DNA of 64,000 bases from Chloroflexota bacterium (GCA_014874475.1 JADBJJ010000025.1:25922-89921), one strand, 5' to 3'; shown: positions 18,829-27,598, counted from the stretch's first letter. The notes: generated by a model not told the origin, from the sequence alone. A program made the numbers and translations.

Positions 18829-19287
18829 TCATTTAATCTCCGGCCAGCGGGTCCAGTCGTAGCCGATGGTGGGGTCGTCGTGGGGGATGCGGCCCTCATC
18901 GGTTCCGTCGTACTCGTTGGAGGTGATGTAGAAGATGTGGGCGGGGCCCTGAAGGACCCGGTAGCCGTGGGCCACGCCTGGGGGGATTTTCAGGACGACA
19001 GGGGGATGGCCGTCCCCCAGCAGGAATTCCTGTAGTTGCCCATAGGTAGGGGAGTCGGGTCGGGCATCGTAGAGGGCTGCCCGGACTGTCCCGCAAGCCA
19101 CGTACCACCAGTCAGTCTGGCGTTGGTGGATGTGCCACGCCTTGGCGACGCCGGTGTGGCTCATCGTGTGGCTCCACTGACCGAAGCCCTCAGAGAACAT
19201 AGGGTCACTGGCGCGGATGATTTCGCGGAAAAAGCCGCGCTCGTCGGTGTGGGTGACCAGGGGTTTGAGTTCTACGCCGTAGATCAC
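18829..19287 (-). CDS. dTDP-4-dehydrorhamnose 3,5-epimerase-like cupin (RmlC family)
   Basis: 152 residues when started at GTG 19287, which lies 8 nt after AGGAGG; the ATG at 19326 would place a poor leader peptide before the fold. RmlC pattern: DERGFFREI, WSHTMSHTGVAKAWHIHQRQTDWW with the catalytic His, PPGVAHGYRVL and the ITSNEYDGTDEGRIPHDD end. Converts or isomerises a dTDP-sugar, or acts as a sugar isomerase in surface-glycan synthesis. No other rml genes are nearby, so the exact sugar is open. Confidence 0.8.
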   Translation of the reverse strand: MIYGVELKPLVTHTDERGFFREIIRASDPMFSEGFGQWSHTMSHTGVAKAWHIHQRQTDWWYVACGTVRAALYDARPDSPTYGQLQEFLLGDGHPPVVLKIPPGVAHGYRVLQGPAHIFYITSNEYDGTDEGRIPHDDPTIGYDWTRWPEIK

Positions 19288-19420
19288 GAAGAAGGCCTCC
19301 TTTGCTCCCCGCTTATTATATCCCACTCTGGAAAACGGGCAAGAGCCATTGGCGCTTGCGCCAGGAGATCGTTATGGCAGGAAGCGACCCTGGGGAAAGG
19401 CAGTGCCCTCTATGTGGCAC

Positions 19421-19449
19421 GGGGGCGACGGCTGGAGGCCGTCGCCCCC
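19421..19449 (-). terminator. GC-rich hairpin downstream of carbamate kinase
   Basis: 12-bp perfect stem (19421-19432 with 19438-19449) around TGGAG, 130 nt after the arcC-like stop. No T tract on either side, so it may act as an mRNA 3' stabiliser more than as an intrinsic terminator. Confidence 0.45.
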
Positions 19450-19581
19450 CTTCCCCTCTCCGTTCGGGGAGCAGATGATTTTTAGACCCTGCGCGGTTTC
19501 TGCAAGGGGCTTCCTTGCAAACGTTACTGGGTAACCGTACGGGTGGCAAAATCTTCCCACTGTTGCGGGGAAGCGACGGGC

Positions 19582-20532
19582 TTAGCCGGGGATGATGCGG
19601 GTGCCCGTCTCGCCACGCAATGCCCGGGCGATGTTCTCCGGGTTGGTGATGATGGCCTCTTTGCCCCCCGCTTCCAGGAACCAGATAATGGCCTCAATCT
19701 TGGGCAGCATGCTCCCCTTGGCGAAGTGGCCTTCGGCGATGTACCGCTTCGCCTCAGAGACGGTCATCACGTCTATGGGCCGCTGGTCCGGCTTGTTGAA
19801 GTTCAGGTACACCTTCTCCACGGCGGTGGAGATGAGGAAGAGGTCGGCGCCGATGGAGCGGGCCAGGAGAGAAGCAGCGTAGTCTTTGTCAATGACGGCG
19901 GCGACGCCCTTCAGGTCGCCGTTCTCGTCCTCAATGACGGGAATGCCGCCCCCGCCCACGGTGATGGTGATGATGCCCGCATCCAGCAGCCGCTGCACGG
20001 CGTCCAGTTCCACGATGCGCTGGGGGAGGGGGGAAGCCACAACCCGCCGCCAGCCTCGGCCGGCGTCCTCCACCACCTTCCAGCCTTCCTCTTGTTCCCG
20101 ACGTCGGGCTTCCTCTTCAGTCATGAAGCCGCCGATGGGCTTGGTGGGGTTCTGGAAGGAGGGGTCGTTCCGGTCCACGACCACCTGGGTGACCACGGTG
20201 GCGGCCTGTCTGGCAATGCCTCGCTGCCGGAATTTGTTCTGCAGGTTCTGCTGGAGAGCGTAGCCGATGGCCCCCTGGGTATCCGCCCCGCAGACGTCCA
20301 GCGGCACCTCGTGCATCCCGGCAACCTTATGGGCGATCTCGGAGCGACGGAGGATGAAGCCGACCTGCGGGCCGTTCCCGTGCCCGATTGCCACATCCCA
20401 GCCCTGCTCAATCATATCTGCGATGTAGTAACACGTCTCCTTTGCGGCCTCGTACTGGTCCTCAACTCGTACGCGGGTGTTATCTTTGATCAACGAATTT
20501 CCACCAATTGCCACAACGGCCAGTTTTCGCAT
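19582..20532 (-). CDS. arcC: Carbamate kinase
   Basis: 316 residues, amino-acid kinase fold. Interconverts carbamoyl phosphate + ADP and carbamate + ATP. Motifs: AIGGNSLI at the N-terminus, GHGNGPQVG (phosphate-binding), GGGGIPVI, and AVIDKDYAA, all standard for carbamate kinases. It lies 37 bp downstream of a YgeW-type transcarbamylase gene and would harvest ATP from carbamoyl phosphate produced by it. No arginine deiminase gene is in the window, so this is not an arcABC arginine pathway locus. Confidence 0.95.
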   Translation of the reverse strand: MRKLAVVAIGGNSLIKDNTRVRVEDQYEAAKETCYYIADMIEQGWDVAIGHGNGPQVGFILRRSEIAHKVAGMHEVPLDVCGADTQGAIGYALQQNLQNKFRQRGIARQAATVVTQVVVDRNDPSFQNPTKPIGGFMTEEEARRREQEEGWKVVEDAGRGWRRVVASPLPQRIVELDAVQRLLDAGIITITVGGGGIPVIEDENGDLKGVAAVIDKDYAASLLARSIGADLFLISTAVEKVYLNFNKPDQRPIDVMTVSEAKRYIAEGHFAKGSMLPKIEAIIWFLEAGGKEAIITNPENIARALRGETGTRIIPG

Positions 20533-20569
20533 GTTCGTGCTCCGGGTTTCGTGTTCCGTGATTTTATGG

Positions 20570-21559
20570 TCAGGACATTGTCAGGGCCATGACGGCTTTC
20601 TGGACATGGAGGCGGTTCTCCGCCTGGTCGTAGACCACCGACTGCGAGCCGTCCAGTACCCCATCGGTGACCTCTATGTTACGGTCGGCCGGGAGAGGGT
20701 GCATATAGATGGCATCCGGCTTCGCCAGACGGAGTTTCGCCTCGTCCATAATCCAGTGCCGGTACTGGTCCTGGATGCGCTTCCCTTCCTCCGGGTCGTT
20801 GGTGGTCAGGAGGGGGCCCCAGGACTTGGCGTAGATGATGTCACCACCCTGACAGGCTTCCTCCATACCGTTGGGGTCGGCGATGATATCAAAGGCAGTG
20901 CCGTAGCGGCGCGCTTCCGCCTGGGCCTGGGCAACGATATCCGGCATCAGCGCGAACTCCGGCGGGTAGGCCAGAGTGATGTCCAGGCCGAAGCGAGGCA
21001 TCTGTAGGATGAGGGATTGGGGCACCGAGATGGGCTTCAGGTAGGAAGCGGCGTAGGCCCAGGAGACGACCAGCCGCTTGCCCCGCAGATCCCGGCCCTT
21101 TTTTTCTATGATGGTCATCAGATCCGCCAGGCACTGGAAGGGATGGTAGATGTCGCACTGCATATTCAGGACGGGTACCCGGCTGTAGCGGGCGACCTCG
21201 GTGATGTACCGGTTGCCCACCCCCCACTCCACGTGCCGGATGGCGATGCCGTCAAAGTAACGACCGAAGATTTCGCCGATTTCTTTGGGGGTATCGCCGT
21301 GGGCGATCTGGGTGGTCTTGCTCTCTATGAAGGCAGCGTGTCCGCCCAACTGGGCCATGCCGGCCTCAAAGGAGCCGCGCGTGCGGGTGCTGGAGAAGAA
21401 AAAGAGCATCGCCAGCACTTTATCCCGCAAGTAGGGATGGGGTTCACCCAATGCCCGCTTGCGTTTCAGGTCAAAGGCCACATCCAGGACAGTCTCTACT
21501 TCTTCTTTGGAGAAGTCCAGGTCGCCAATCAGGTCGCGGTTTCTCAGGTTGGTCTGCAT
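20570..21559 (-). CDS. Knotted transcarbamylase, YgeW-type
   Basis: 329 residues. Carbamoyl-phosphate site SSTRTRGSFE, followed by QIAHGDT, LNMQCDIYHPFQCLADL, VSWAYAASYLKPISVPQ, YAKSWGP and YMHPLPADRN. From memory of the E. coli protein, this set of blocks matches the YgeW group of knotted transcarbamylases better than ornithine carbamoyltransferases, although automated annotation often calls them OTC. It has HPLP where OTCs have HCLP. The group's substrate is not settled; it has been tied to purine/ureide catabolism and occurs with carbamate kinase, as it does here. Confidence 0.85.
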   Translation of the reverse strand: MQTNLRNRDLIGDLDFSKEEVETVLDVAFDLKRKRALGEPHPYLRDKVLAMLFFFSSTRTRGSFEAGMAQLGGHAAFIESKTTQIAHGDTPKEIGEIFGRYFDGIAIRHVEWGVGNRYITEVARYSRVPVLNMQCDIYHPFQCLADLMTIIEKKGRDLRGKRLVVSWAYAASYLKPISVPQSLILQMPRFGLDITLAYPPEFALMPDIVAQAQAEARRYGTAFDIIADPNGMEEACQGGDIIYAKSWGPLLTTNDPEEGKRIQDQYRHWIMDEAKLRLAKPDAIYMHPLPADRNIEVTDGVLDGSQSVVYDQAENRLHVQKAVMALTMS

Positions 21560-21631
21560 ATCTGCCCTCCTGCAAAATGCGGAAAGAGGACGGGTTGCGG
21601 TGGCTTGGTCGCCACAACCCGTCCCGGTCTC

Positions 21632-22585
21632 TTATTCCATCGCGCCCAGCACCAGCACCAGCAAGGCCATTCGCACGACCACGCCGTAGAAGGCTTCCTG
21701 CCAGTAGCGGGACCACCGGGTTATGTCCACATCGGTGGGGATTTCGTCCATACGCGGGAGGGAATGGAGGAGGATGGCATCCGGCTTGGCCTTGCGCTCC
21801 AGCAGTTCGCGGGTGATTTTGTAGTTAGCGGGGGTCAGGCCCACCTCGCCCGTGCGCTCGTCCCGGGATTTGGTGTAGTCGGGCTGAACAACGGGCTCCA
21901 CCAGAATCACGTCCGCGTCGCCGATGGCTTGCTCCACGTGCTCCGCCTCCCGGAAGTTCAGGCTGTACTGGCGGAGTTCGGCCTTGAACTCCTCGGTCAG
22001 GCTCATCTCCGGCGGGGCAACGAAGGTGATGGGGCAATCAAACTGGGTCAGTGCGTAGGCCAGGGAGTGCATAGTGCGCATCCGCATATCGCCCACCGCC
22101 AGCCATTTCAGGCCGTCGATGCGGCCTTTCTCCCGCAGGACGGTGTAGAGATCGGTCAGAATCTGGGTGGGGTGCTCGCCCCAGCCGTCCCCGGCGTTGA
22201 TGACAGGGATGGAGGCCCATCGGGCCGCCTCGTGGGGCGCGCCTTGCTGGAAATGGCGCATCACGATCACATCGCCGTAGAATTCCAGCATGCGGACGGT
22301 GTCTTTGATGGACTCCTGGTAGAAATCGCCGGCGCGCGTCATCTTGGGGTCGGCGAAGCCAACGACGTGCCCGCCCAAGCGGTGCATAGCCGCTTCATGC
22401 GCCAGGCGGGTGCGCGTGGACGGCTGATAGAAGGCGGTGACCATGGTCTTTTCCTTCAGCATATCCACGTTGCGGCGGGAGCGGGCGATGGGCTCCATTT
22501 TCTGAGCGACCTCAAAGACGTGGAAGAACTCGCATCGCTCAAAGTCTTTCAGGGACAGGATGTCCCGACCGGCAAAACTGCGCAT
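21632..22585 (-). CDS. Aspartate carbamoyltransferase-like protein (PyrB family)
   Basis: 317 residues from ATG 22585, behind AGGAGG; the longer frame is unsupported. PSTRTRLAHEAAMHRLGG is the carbamoyl-phosphate loop, NAGDGWGEHPTQILTDLYT the ATCase-type His-Pro-Thr-Gln region, and HSLPRMDEI the aspartate-binding loop. The first Pro of the canonical HPLPR is replaced by Ser, and the C-terminus FYGVVVRMALL is standard. It either makes carbamoyl-aspartate for pyrimidine synthesis or is a paralogue working with the neighbouring YgeW-type enzyme; no other pyr gene adjoins it. Confidence 0.85.
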   Translation of the reverse strand: MRSFAGRDILSLKDFERCEFFHVFEVAQKMEPIARSRRNVDMLKEKTMVTAFYQPSTRTRLAHEAAMHRLGGHVVGFADPKMTRAGDFYQESIKDTVRMLEFYGDVIVMRHFQQGAPHEAARWASIPVINAGDGWGEHPTQILTDLYTVLREKGRIDGLKWLAVGDMRMRTMHSLAYALTQFDCPITFVAPPEMSLTEEFKAELRQYSLNFREAEHVEQAIGDADVILVEPVVQPDYTKSRDERTGEVGLTPANYKITRELLERKAKPDAILLHSLPRMDEIPTDVDITRWSRYWQEAFYGVVVRMALLVLVLGAME

Positions 22586-22620
22586 TCTAACCTCCTGGAT
22601 AGATGGGTTCTCTGAAATAA

Positions 22621-22647
22621 TAGAGCAACTCCCCAAGAGTTGCTCTA
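22621..22647 (-). terminator. Rho-independent terminator of the histidine kinase gene
   Basis: Perfect 11-bp stem (22621-22631 with 22637-22647), read on the minus strand, followed by TTATTTC. It separates the kinase gene from the transcarbamylase operon. Confidence 0.7.
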
Positions 22648-22697
22648 TAGCAGAATTATAATTTGGAACTTGAGGGTTGTCAAACCGGGGGAAGTGC

Positions 22698-24695
22698 TTA
22701 TTGTTGCTCCATTGCAGGGAGTAGAAAAGTGAAGGTAGTGCCTTCGCCGGGCCGGCTCTCCACCCATACTCGTCCGCCGTGTTTCTCAACGATGGACTTC
22801 ACAATAGAGAGCCCGAGGCCAGTGCCTTCAATGTCTTCTGTCTCCGGGCGCTGGACGCGGTAGAACCGATCAAACACATGAGGGAGATCTTCCGGTGGGA
22901 TGCCGATTCCGCTATCGGCGACTCGCACAACAATGTAACCGTCCCGATACTCGGCGCTGATGGCAATCCATCCTCCCTCCCGATTGTATTTCACCGCATT
23001 GCTGAGGAGGTTCTCCATCACCCGACGCAACCGATGGGGATTCCCCCGGATGAGCGGAAGCGGGGTCAGTTCCCACCGCAAACTCAGCCCCTTCTCCGCG
23101 GCAATCTGACGGTAACCGTCCACCACCGCGTCTATGATGCTCTCCAGATGGAAGGGTTCCATCTCCATGTCGGTGCTCGCCTCAATGCGGCCCAGTTCCA
23201 GCAAATCACCCACCAGGGTTGTGATATGGGCTATACTTCGGCGAATCTTTCCCAAGAAGTCCTGCTGCTGCTCTGTAAGCGGTCCTACTTTTTCCAGAAG
23301 GTCCACGTATCCCCGAATGGCAGCCAGGGGGCTCCTCAGGTCATGAGATACGGTGGCCAGGAATTCCGCTTTGATCCGATCCAGTTCCTTAACCTGGGTG
23401 ATGTCGTGCATCATCAGGACGTATCCCACGCCCTTTACCGGGGTCAACTGGGCGCTGTAGGTGCGTCCACCGGGAATCCAGACCTCGGCGTGATAACTTT
23501 TCGGAGCACGGCTGGCTTTCCAGAGCATGTCCTGCAAGGTGTTATGGGATATGACTTCCAGGGCCTTCTTCCCGATAACCTCCGGAGAGAACCGCAAAGT
23601 GGCTGTAGCCGCAGGATTGCAAAGGAGGATGCGCATCTCGGGGTCCAGGATGAGGATCAGTTCTTCAGTTGCCTGGAGAACGGCTTCCAGTTTCTGTCGT
23701 TCCTCCTCCGTCTCATCGTAGAGACAGGCGTTTTCCAGCGCGATGGCGGCGTAGTCGGCCAGGGCGCAGAGGAGACGGACGTCGTGGGGGGTGAAAGAAC
23801 GGGGTTTCTCCCGATTCATAACGCCCAGGAGTCCAAAAATGCCCCGTTCCGGCGTACGGAGAGGAGCATAGATGAGGGAGTGGACCAGATATCCCGTCAC
23901 CACTTTGGGCTGCCCATCGGTGATGAGCAAGGGCTCACCACTTTGGAAGACTCGCCCGGCGAGAGAGTCCTGCACGGGGATGCGGAATTCGCGCGCATGC
24001 TTCTCGTCCACGTTTTTTGCGGCCCGAAGTATCAGTTCACCCGTCTTCGGGTCCAGCAGAAGGAGCAGCCCCTCTTCGGCCCGGGTCAGAAAGACGGCAG
24101 CCTCTACAACGCGGGTCAGCACGACTTCCAGGTCCAGCCGCGAAGTGACAGAGCGTCCGATGGAATAAAGGGTGTTCAGTTCCTGTATCTGTTGTTGCAG
24201 TCGGCGGTTGGCTTCCTCCAGTTGAGCGACCAGTTGGTCCCGTTCCCGACGCAAACGGATTTCCATCAGGGCCCGCTCTATCGCCCGGGCCATCTCCTGG
24301 GGCTCAAAGGGCTTGATGACGTAATCCCGCACGCCCAGGCGGAAGGCCTGAACAGCCAGGTCCTCGGAGCCGAACGCGGTCATAAAAATCACCGGAATCT
24401 GGATATTCTGGTCCCGCATAGCCCGGAGGACCTGAATGCCGGTCATTCCCGGCATCTGCTCATCCAGGATCAATAGGTCTGGACGGCTTTCCATCAGCAG
24501 CCGGAAACCGTCCGCGCCGTTGTTGGCGGTCAGCACCCGGTAACCGGCAGGTTCCAGGATGAGGTTAGCAATGATATCGCGTACTTCGTTACTATCGTCT
24601 ACAACCAGCACCCTTTCTCCGGCCAAAGGACTCCTTCCAGAAATGGTGCCAAACGGCGCAGATTTTCGTGGGGACGGTTCCTCACCATAAGCCAT
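22698..24695 (-). CDS. Soluble hybrid sensor: receiver-GAF-PAS-histidine kinase
   Basis: 665 residues without transmembrane helices, so a cytoplasmic sensor. Receiver domain about 27-145 (VLVVDDS, phospho-acceptor Asp in LILDEQMPG, Lys in VIKPF), a coiled coil about 150-185 (QLEEANRRLQQQIQEL), GAF about 190-330, PAS about 340-450, HisKA with SHDLRSPLAAIRGY, and HATPase_c with NLLSNAVKYN, DSGIGIP and GTGLGLS. The ATG at 24695 has AAAAGGG touching it; a TTG at 24626, four bases after AAGGAG, is an attractive alternative start. An N-terminal receiver implies that it is itself an output of another kinase. Confidence 0.92.
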   Translation of the reverse strand: MAYGEEPSPRKSAPFGTISGRSPLAGERVLVVDDSNEVRDIIANLILEPAGYRVLTANNGADGFRLLMESRPDLLILDEQMPGMTGIQVLRAMRDQNIQIPVIFMTAFGSEDLAVQAFRLGVRDYVIKPFEPQEMARAIERALMEIRLRRERDQLVAQLEEANRRLQQQIQELNTLYSIGRSVTSRLDLEVVLTRVVEAAVFLTRAEEGLLLLLDPKTGELILRAAKNVDEKHAREFRIPVQDSLAGRVFQSGEPLLITDGQPKVVTGYLVHSLIYAPLRTPERGIFGLLGVMNREKPRSFTPHDVRLLCALADYAAIALENACLYDETEEERQKLEAVLQATEELILILDPEMRILLCNPAATATLRFSPEVIGKKALEVISHNTLQDMLWKASRAPKSYHAEVWIPGGRTYSAQLTPVKGVGYVLMMHDITQVKELDRIKAEFLATVSHDLRSPLAAIRGYVDLLEKVGPLTEQQQDFLGKIRRSIAHITTLVGDLLELGRIEASTDMEMEPFHLESIIDAVVDGYRQIAAEKGLSLRWELTPLPLIRGNPHRLRRVMENLLSNAVKYNREGGWIAISAEYRDGYIVVRVADSGIGIPPEDLPHVFDRFYRVQRPETEDIEGTGLGLSIVKSIVEKHGGRVWVESRPGEGTTFTFLLPAMEQQ

Positions 24696-24705
24696 CCCTT
24701 TTCTG

Positions 24706-25554
24706 TCAGTGCGTGGCGCTTAAAGTGGTTCTTGAAACGGAAACCACCGTTGGTTCGGATAAGCGGAGGACCTGCCCGTTCCACCATAACCATAGGCCAA
24801 CGTCTCCGTCCAGGTCCCCATCGCTGCGAGGGGCAAAGATCAGCGTGGTAGGGCGTCCTTCTACCCCGGCGTCCTTAAGGCGGAGGGCGACCGGCCGAGC
24901 ACTGTAGCGGGTCAGTGGGTACTGGGGGCCCAGAACCGTCAGGCCAGTACGCGCCCGGGAGTCCACAGCGGCCAGAGTTGCCACCCACGGGCCTTCGGCA
25001 GGGAGCCCCATGCGGACGGCCACCGCCCGCGCGTAGTGGAACAGGGTATCTTCGGCGTACCGGCGCGGTCCTGAAAACTGAATCTGTTCCCAGCCGCCGT
25101 TATAGGCCGCTAGAGCCAGAAAAAGGTCCCCTCGGGCCTGCCGGATGACGATGGAAAGGGTGCGGGTGCCCCAGAAGATGTTCAAGGCCGGGTTCTCCAG
25201 TTCCCGGGCGGTGGGGCGCCAGGAGAAACCGGCCTCTTTGGGCATTACGCCCATCAATCCAACGGCTCCCGCTGGGCTATGGAGGTGTGGACGCCCGAGG
25301 GATTCAGTCCAGATGACTGCTGCGATGAAATCCGGATCTATCCCCCGCCGCCTGGATTCATCCAGGATGAGAGGCTCCCAGCGAGTAACGTCCGGATGCC
25401 AGTAAGGGGAGAGAAGGGATTCCTGGGCCGGCGCGAGAGGTGGTACAGGGTCAGCGAAGGCCGTTTGGGGAAGAAGGCCCAGTAGCCCCAGCAGGGCCAG
25501 GGTGCTGATTCCAGTTCGGATGAAACGGCTTTTGGTCTCAGAGGCGATGCTCAT
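24706..25554 (-). CDS. Secreted lytic transglycosylase (SLT family)
   Basis: 282 residues with a cleavable signal peptide (about 1-34, ending TAFA-DP). The SLT goose-lysozyme-like core has catalytic Glu in IWTESLG, then SPAGAVGLMGVMP and LALAAYNGG. Cleaves peptidoglycan glycan strands in the wall. The C-terminal ~100 residues form a separate beta-rich domain with a terminal WLWWNGQVLRL motif, of unknown use. The stop is 10 bp before the histidine kinase start region on the same strand; the two genes are probably co-transcribed. Confidence 0.88.
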   Translation of the reverse strand: MSIASETKSRFIRTGISTLALLGLLGLLPQTAFADPVPPLAPAQESLLSPYWHPDVTRWEPLILDESRRRGIDPDFIAAVIWTESLGRPHLHSPAGAVGLMGVMPKEAGFSWRPTARELENPALNIFWGTRTLSIVIRQARGDLFLALAAYNGGWEQIQFSGPRRYAEDTLFHYARAVAVRMGLPAEGPWVATLAAVDSRARTGLTVLGPQYPLTRYSARPVALRLKDAGVEGRPTTLIFAPRSDGDLDGDVGLWLWWNGQVLRLSEPTVVSVSRTTLSATH

Positions 25555-26081
25555 CTCTCCAGGCGGTTGTCCTTTTCCCTTAATATATCCGAAACGAAAT
25601 AGATGTCAAGTCGCAGAGAGGGCATCCAGGGCCTGGGGATAAAGAGGCCCATGGGCCCGCCCGTCCCGTCGCCGGGTATCTCTACAGAACCGCGTGGGGT
25701 CGTAAAAGGTATGAGAGCCGCCGCTGGTTCCCCGACGGTAAGAGAGTGTGGGAAAAATTGACGGACGACTCTTTTCGGGACGGGATGGCCGTGAATTTCG
25801 GGAACGGGTAATCGTTAACCACGCAGCGAAGGGGCGCCGGGATGGCACTTGGCTGGGCTCCGTGCCGGGCTACGAACTGGTTTTCAGAGGATCTCTGAAC
25901 CGTCGGGTTCAGTGGCGAGTCCCTCCTGCAGGGGCTGGAATCTGGCTGGCTGGACGCTTCATAAACTGAAGGGCTTCGTTTTCTGAGCCTGGGCGTCTCC
26001 GCCCGGACCTCTCAGAGCCGCCCCGACGCCGACCGTGGTTTTCCCCAGTCCTACCTAAAGATGGGGGCAAAGTTAAGGCAG
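25555..26081. other. 527-bp intergenic region, nothing recognised
   Basis: Spacer between the speD-speE fusion and the transglycosylase gene, both on the minus strand. Short ORFs exist on both strands but none has a convincing start site or family pattern. No RNA gene or strong hairpin noticed. Confidence 0.4.
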
Positions 26082-27362
26082 TTATTCCCTCTTCAGTGCC
26101 TCCCAGAAACATCGGGGCAGGGTAAACAGGGTCTGGTGGATATGGCCATCGTAGTAGCGGAGTTTTTCCCGTTCACAGCGCTGAGAGAGGCGGGATTCCA
26201 CTTCCTCCGGTGTCAGGTCGCGCGGGTCGTGGACATCCGAAGCCACAATGAATCCCCAGGGCTCTGAAAACGAGGCAATCTGGAAGGAACAAGGAGCCAA
26301 TTTTCCGAAAACGGTGCCCATCATTTGGTAGGTACTGGCGAAAAGACCGATCAAGACACCGGTGCTGCCGGACTGGTTCACCAGAATCCCCCCGGGCTTG
26401 AGGCAGCGGTGCATAGCCTGAAATATCTCCCGGCTGAGCAGTGGCTCCGACGGGGTGCCTGGCTCTGGCTCCGTCAGGTCGGAGATAATAATGTCAAACC
26501 GGTCCCGGGTCTCCTGGAGGTAGCGAATCGCATCCTCTATCCGGACTTCGGCCCGGGGGTCGTCAAAGGCACCGTCGCTCCACTCCGGGAGGTAGCGACG
26601 GCTGACTTCTATGACCTGAGGGTCAATATCCACCATCACCGCCCGCTCCACGCTCCGATGGCGCAGGACTTCGCGGAGGGTGGCGCCTTCTCCGCCGCCG
26701 AGAATCAGCACCTCTCGCGGGTCGGGGTGGGTGACCATCGCCGGATGGACCAGGGCTTCGTGGTAGATGAATTCATCCGCTTCCGCCGACTGGATGCGGC
26801 CGTCCAGGATAAGACAGCGACCAAAGGCTTCCGTCTCCAGGATATCTATCTGCTGGTAAGCGGAACGGGAAGAATGGAGAACGGACTTCACCCGCAGCAG
26901 CGTCGCTGTGCTGGGGTTGACATAGTCCACAAAGAGCCAGTCCGTGGGGGGCTGAAGCCCCCAACGGGCGGGGGCGAAAGGACTCGGAGGTTCCGATCCA
27001 GGTTCGTCCATAATGGGATGTTCTCCTCTGCCCACGATCATACAGAAGACGCTCTTGGCCTGCAGCGCCTCCACGATGTAGAAGGCGGCCCGCAGTGGGT
27101 CGGTGTGGCCGCAGGTGTAGATGTCGGCTGATGCATAACCATATTCGGGCCAGGTGTGGATGGAGAGGTGGGATTCCCCCACCACCACCACGCCGCTGAC
27201 TCCCTGAGGGGAGAACTGGTGGAAGCGAGCATCTAAAACGGTGGCCTTTGCCTGTTTTGCCGCTTCTATCAGAATCCGTCTGACCTCGGGGAGGTCATTA
27301 ATTACTGTGGGGTCGCAACCCCGCAATTCCAGCAAGTAATGCACCCCGAGGGGTTGCACCAT
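26082..27362 (-). CDS. Fused S-adenosylmethionine decarboxylase and aminopropyltransferase
   Basis: 426 residues combining two successive polyamine enzymes. Residues 1-125 are a prokaryotic AdoMet decarboxylase: VGESHLSIHTWPE gives the self-cleavage site Glu63-Ser64 (Ser becomes the pyruvoyl group), His69 and Cys84 are the processing and catalytic partners. Residues ~140-426 are a spermidine-synthase fold: GGGEGATLREVL, MVDIDP and the acidic pair in SDLTEPEPG. YLPEWSDGAFDDPR and GWF-type end resemble plant ACL5 thermospermine synthase more than classical SpeE. Decarboxylated AdoMet could be passed directly between the domains. Strong GAGGAGGTGAG ribosome-binding site. Confidence 0.92.
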   Translation of the reverse strand: MVQPLGVHYLLELRGCDPTVINDLPEVRRILIEAAKQAKATVLDARFHQFSPQGVSGVVVVGESHLSIHTWPEYGYASADIYTCGHTDPLRAAFYIVEALQAKSVFCMIVGRGEHPIMDEPGSEPPSPFAPARWGLQPPTDWLFVDYVNPSTATLLRVKSVLHSSRSAYQQIDILETEAFGRCLILDGRIQSAEADEFIYHEALVHPAMVTHPDPREVLILGGGEGATLREVLRHRSVERAVMVDIDPQVIEVSRRYLPEWSDGAFDDPRAEVRIEDAIRYLQETRDRFDIIISDLTEPEPGTPSEPLLSREIFQAMHRCLKPGGILVNQSGSTGVLIGLFASTYQMMGTVFGKLAPCSFQIASFSEPWGFIVASDVHDPRDLTPEEVESRLSQRCEREKLRYYDGHIHQTLFTLPRCFWEALKRE

Positions 27363-27401
27363 CTCTCACCTCCTCTTGTTAAGATTTCAGGTTGGCGTCT
27401 G

Positions 27402-27425
27402 GAGGATGGCTGCCATCCTCTTTTT
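27402..27425 (+). terminator. Intrinsic-terminator-like hairpin on the plus strand
   Basis: 8-bp stem (27402-27409 with 27413-27420), 3-nt loop, followed by TTTTT (27421-27425). The T tract lies on the plus strand, yet all neighbouring genes run on the minus strand. Confidence 0.45.
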
Positions 27426-27475
27426 CACCTCCCCCCTTGTTCCGGCAACTCGCGGATTTCTTCTCTGCTCCCCAA

Positions 27476-27598
27476 CTACAACTCTATGGCCTCTTTCGCC
27501 ATCTCTACGGCTTCCTTCACGGTCTCTCCCACACATCTGATGAGGGAAGGAACCGTCACCGTGTAGCCCCCTTCCGGCTCTCTCTGCCGAAGAATCCG
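27476..27598 (-). pseudogene. Remnant of a HicB-like antitoxin gene
   Basis: A stretch of about 40 codons ending in TAG reads ILRQREPEGGYTVTVPSL, then GETVKEAVEMAKEAIEL. This matches the N-terminal fold of HicB/UPF0150 antitoxins, whose pattern is EGGY-V-PLPG-C--GET-EEAL-N-KEAIEL. The loop PGCxxQ is shortened by two residues, no ATG, GTG or TTG start is available, and no hicA toxin frame adjoins it. It lies directly behind the PHP/AlbA_2 gene, overlapping none of it. Confidence 0.55.

Noticed and set aside
19582..22585. Arginine deiminase (arcABC) operon
   Set aside because: No arcA gene and the transcarbamylases do not carry the OTC HCLP motif.
25606..25969. Short ORFs on both strands in the spacer upstream of the polyamine gene
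   Set aside because: Composition is that of random GC-rich sequence, starts lack ribosome-binding sites and no family pattern is visible.
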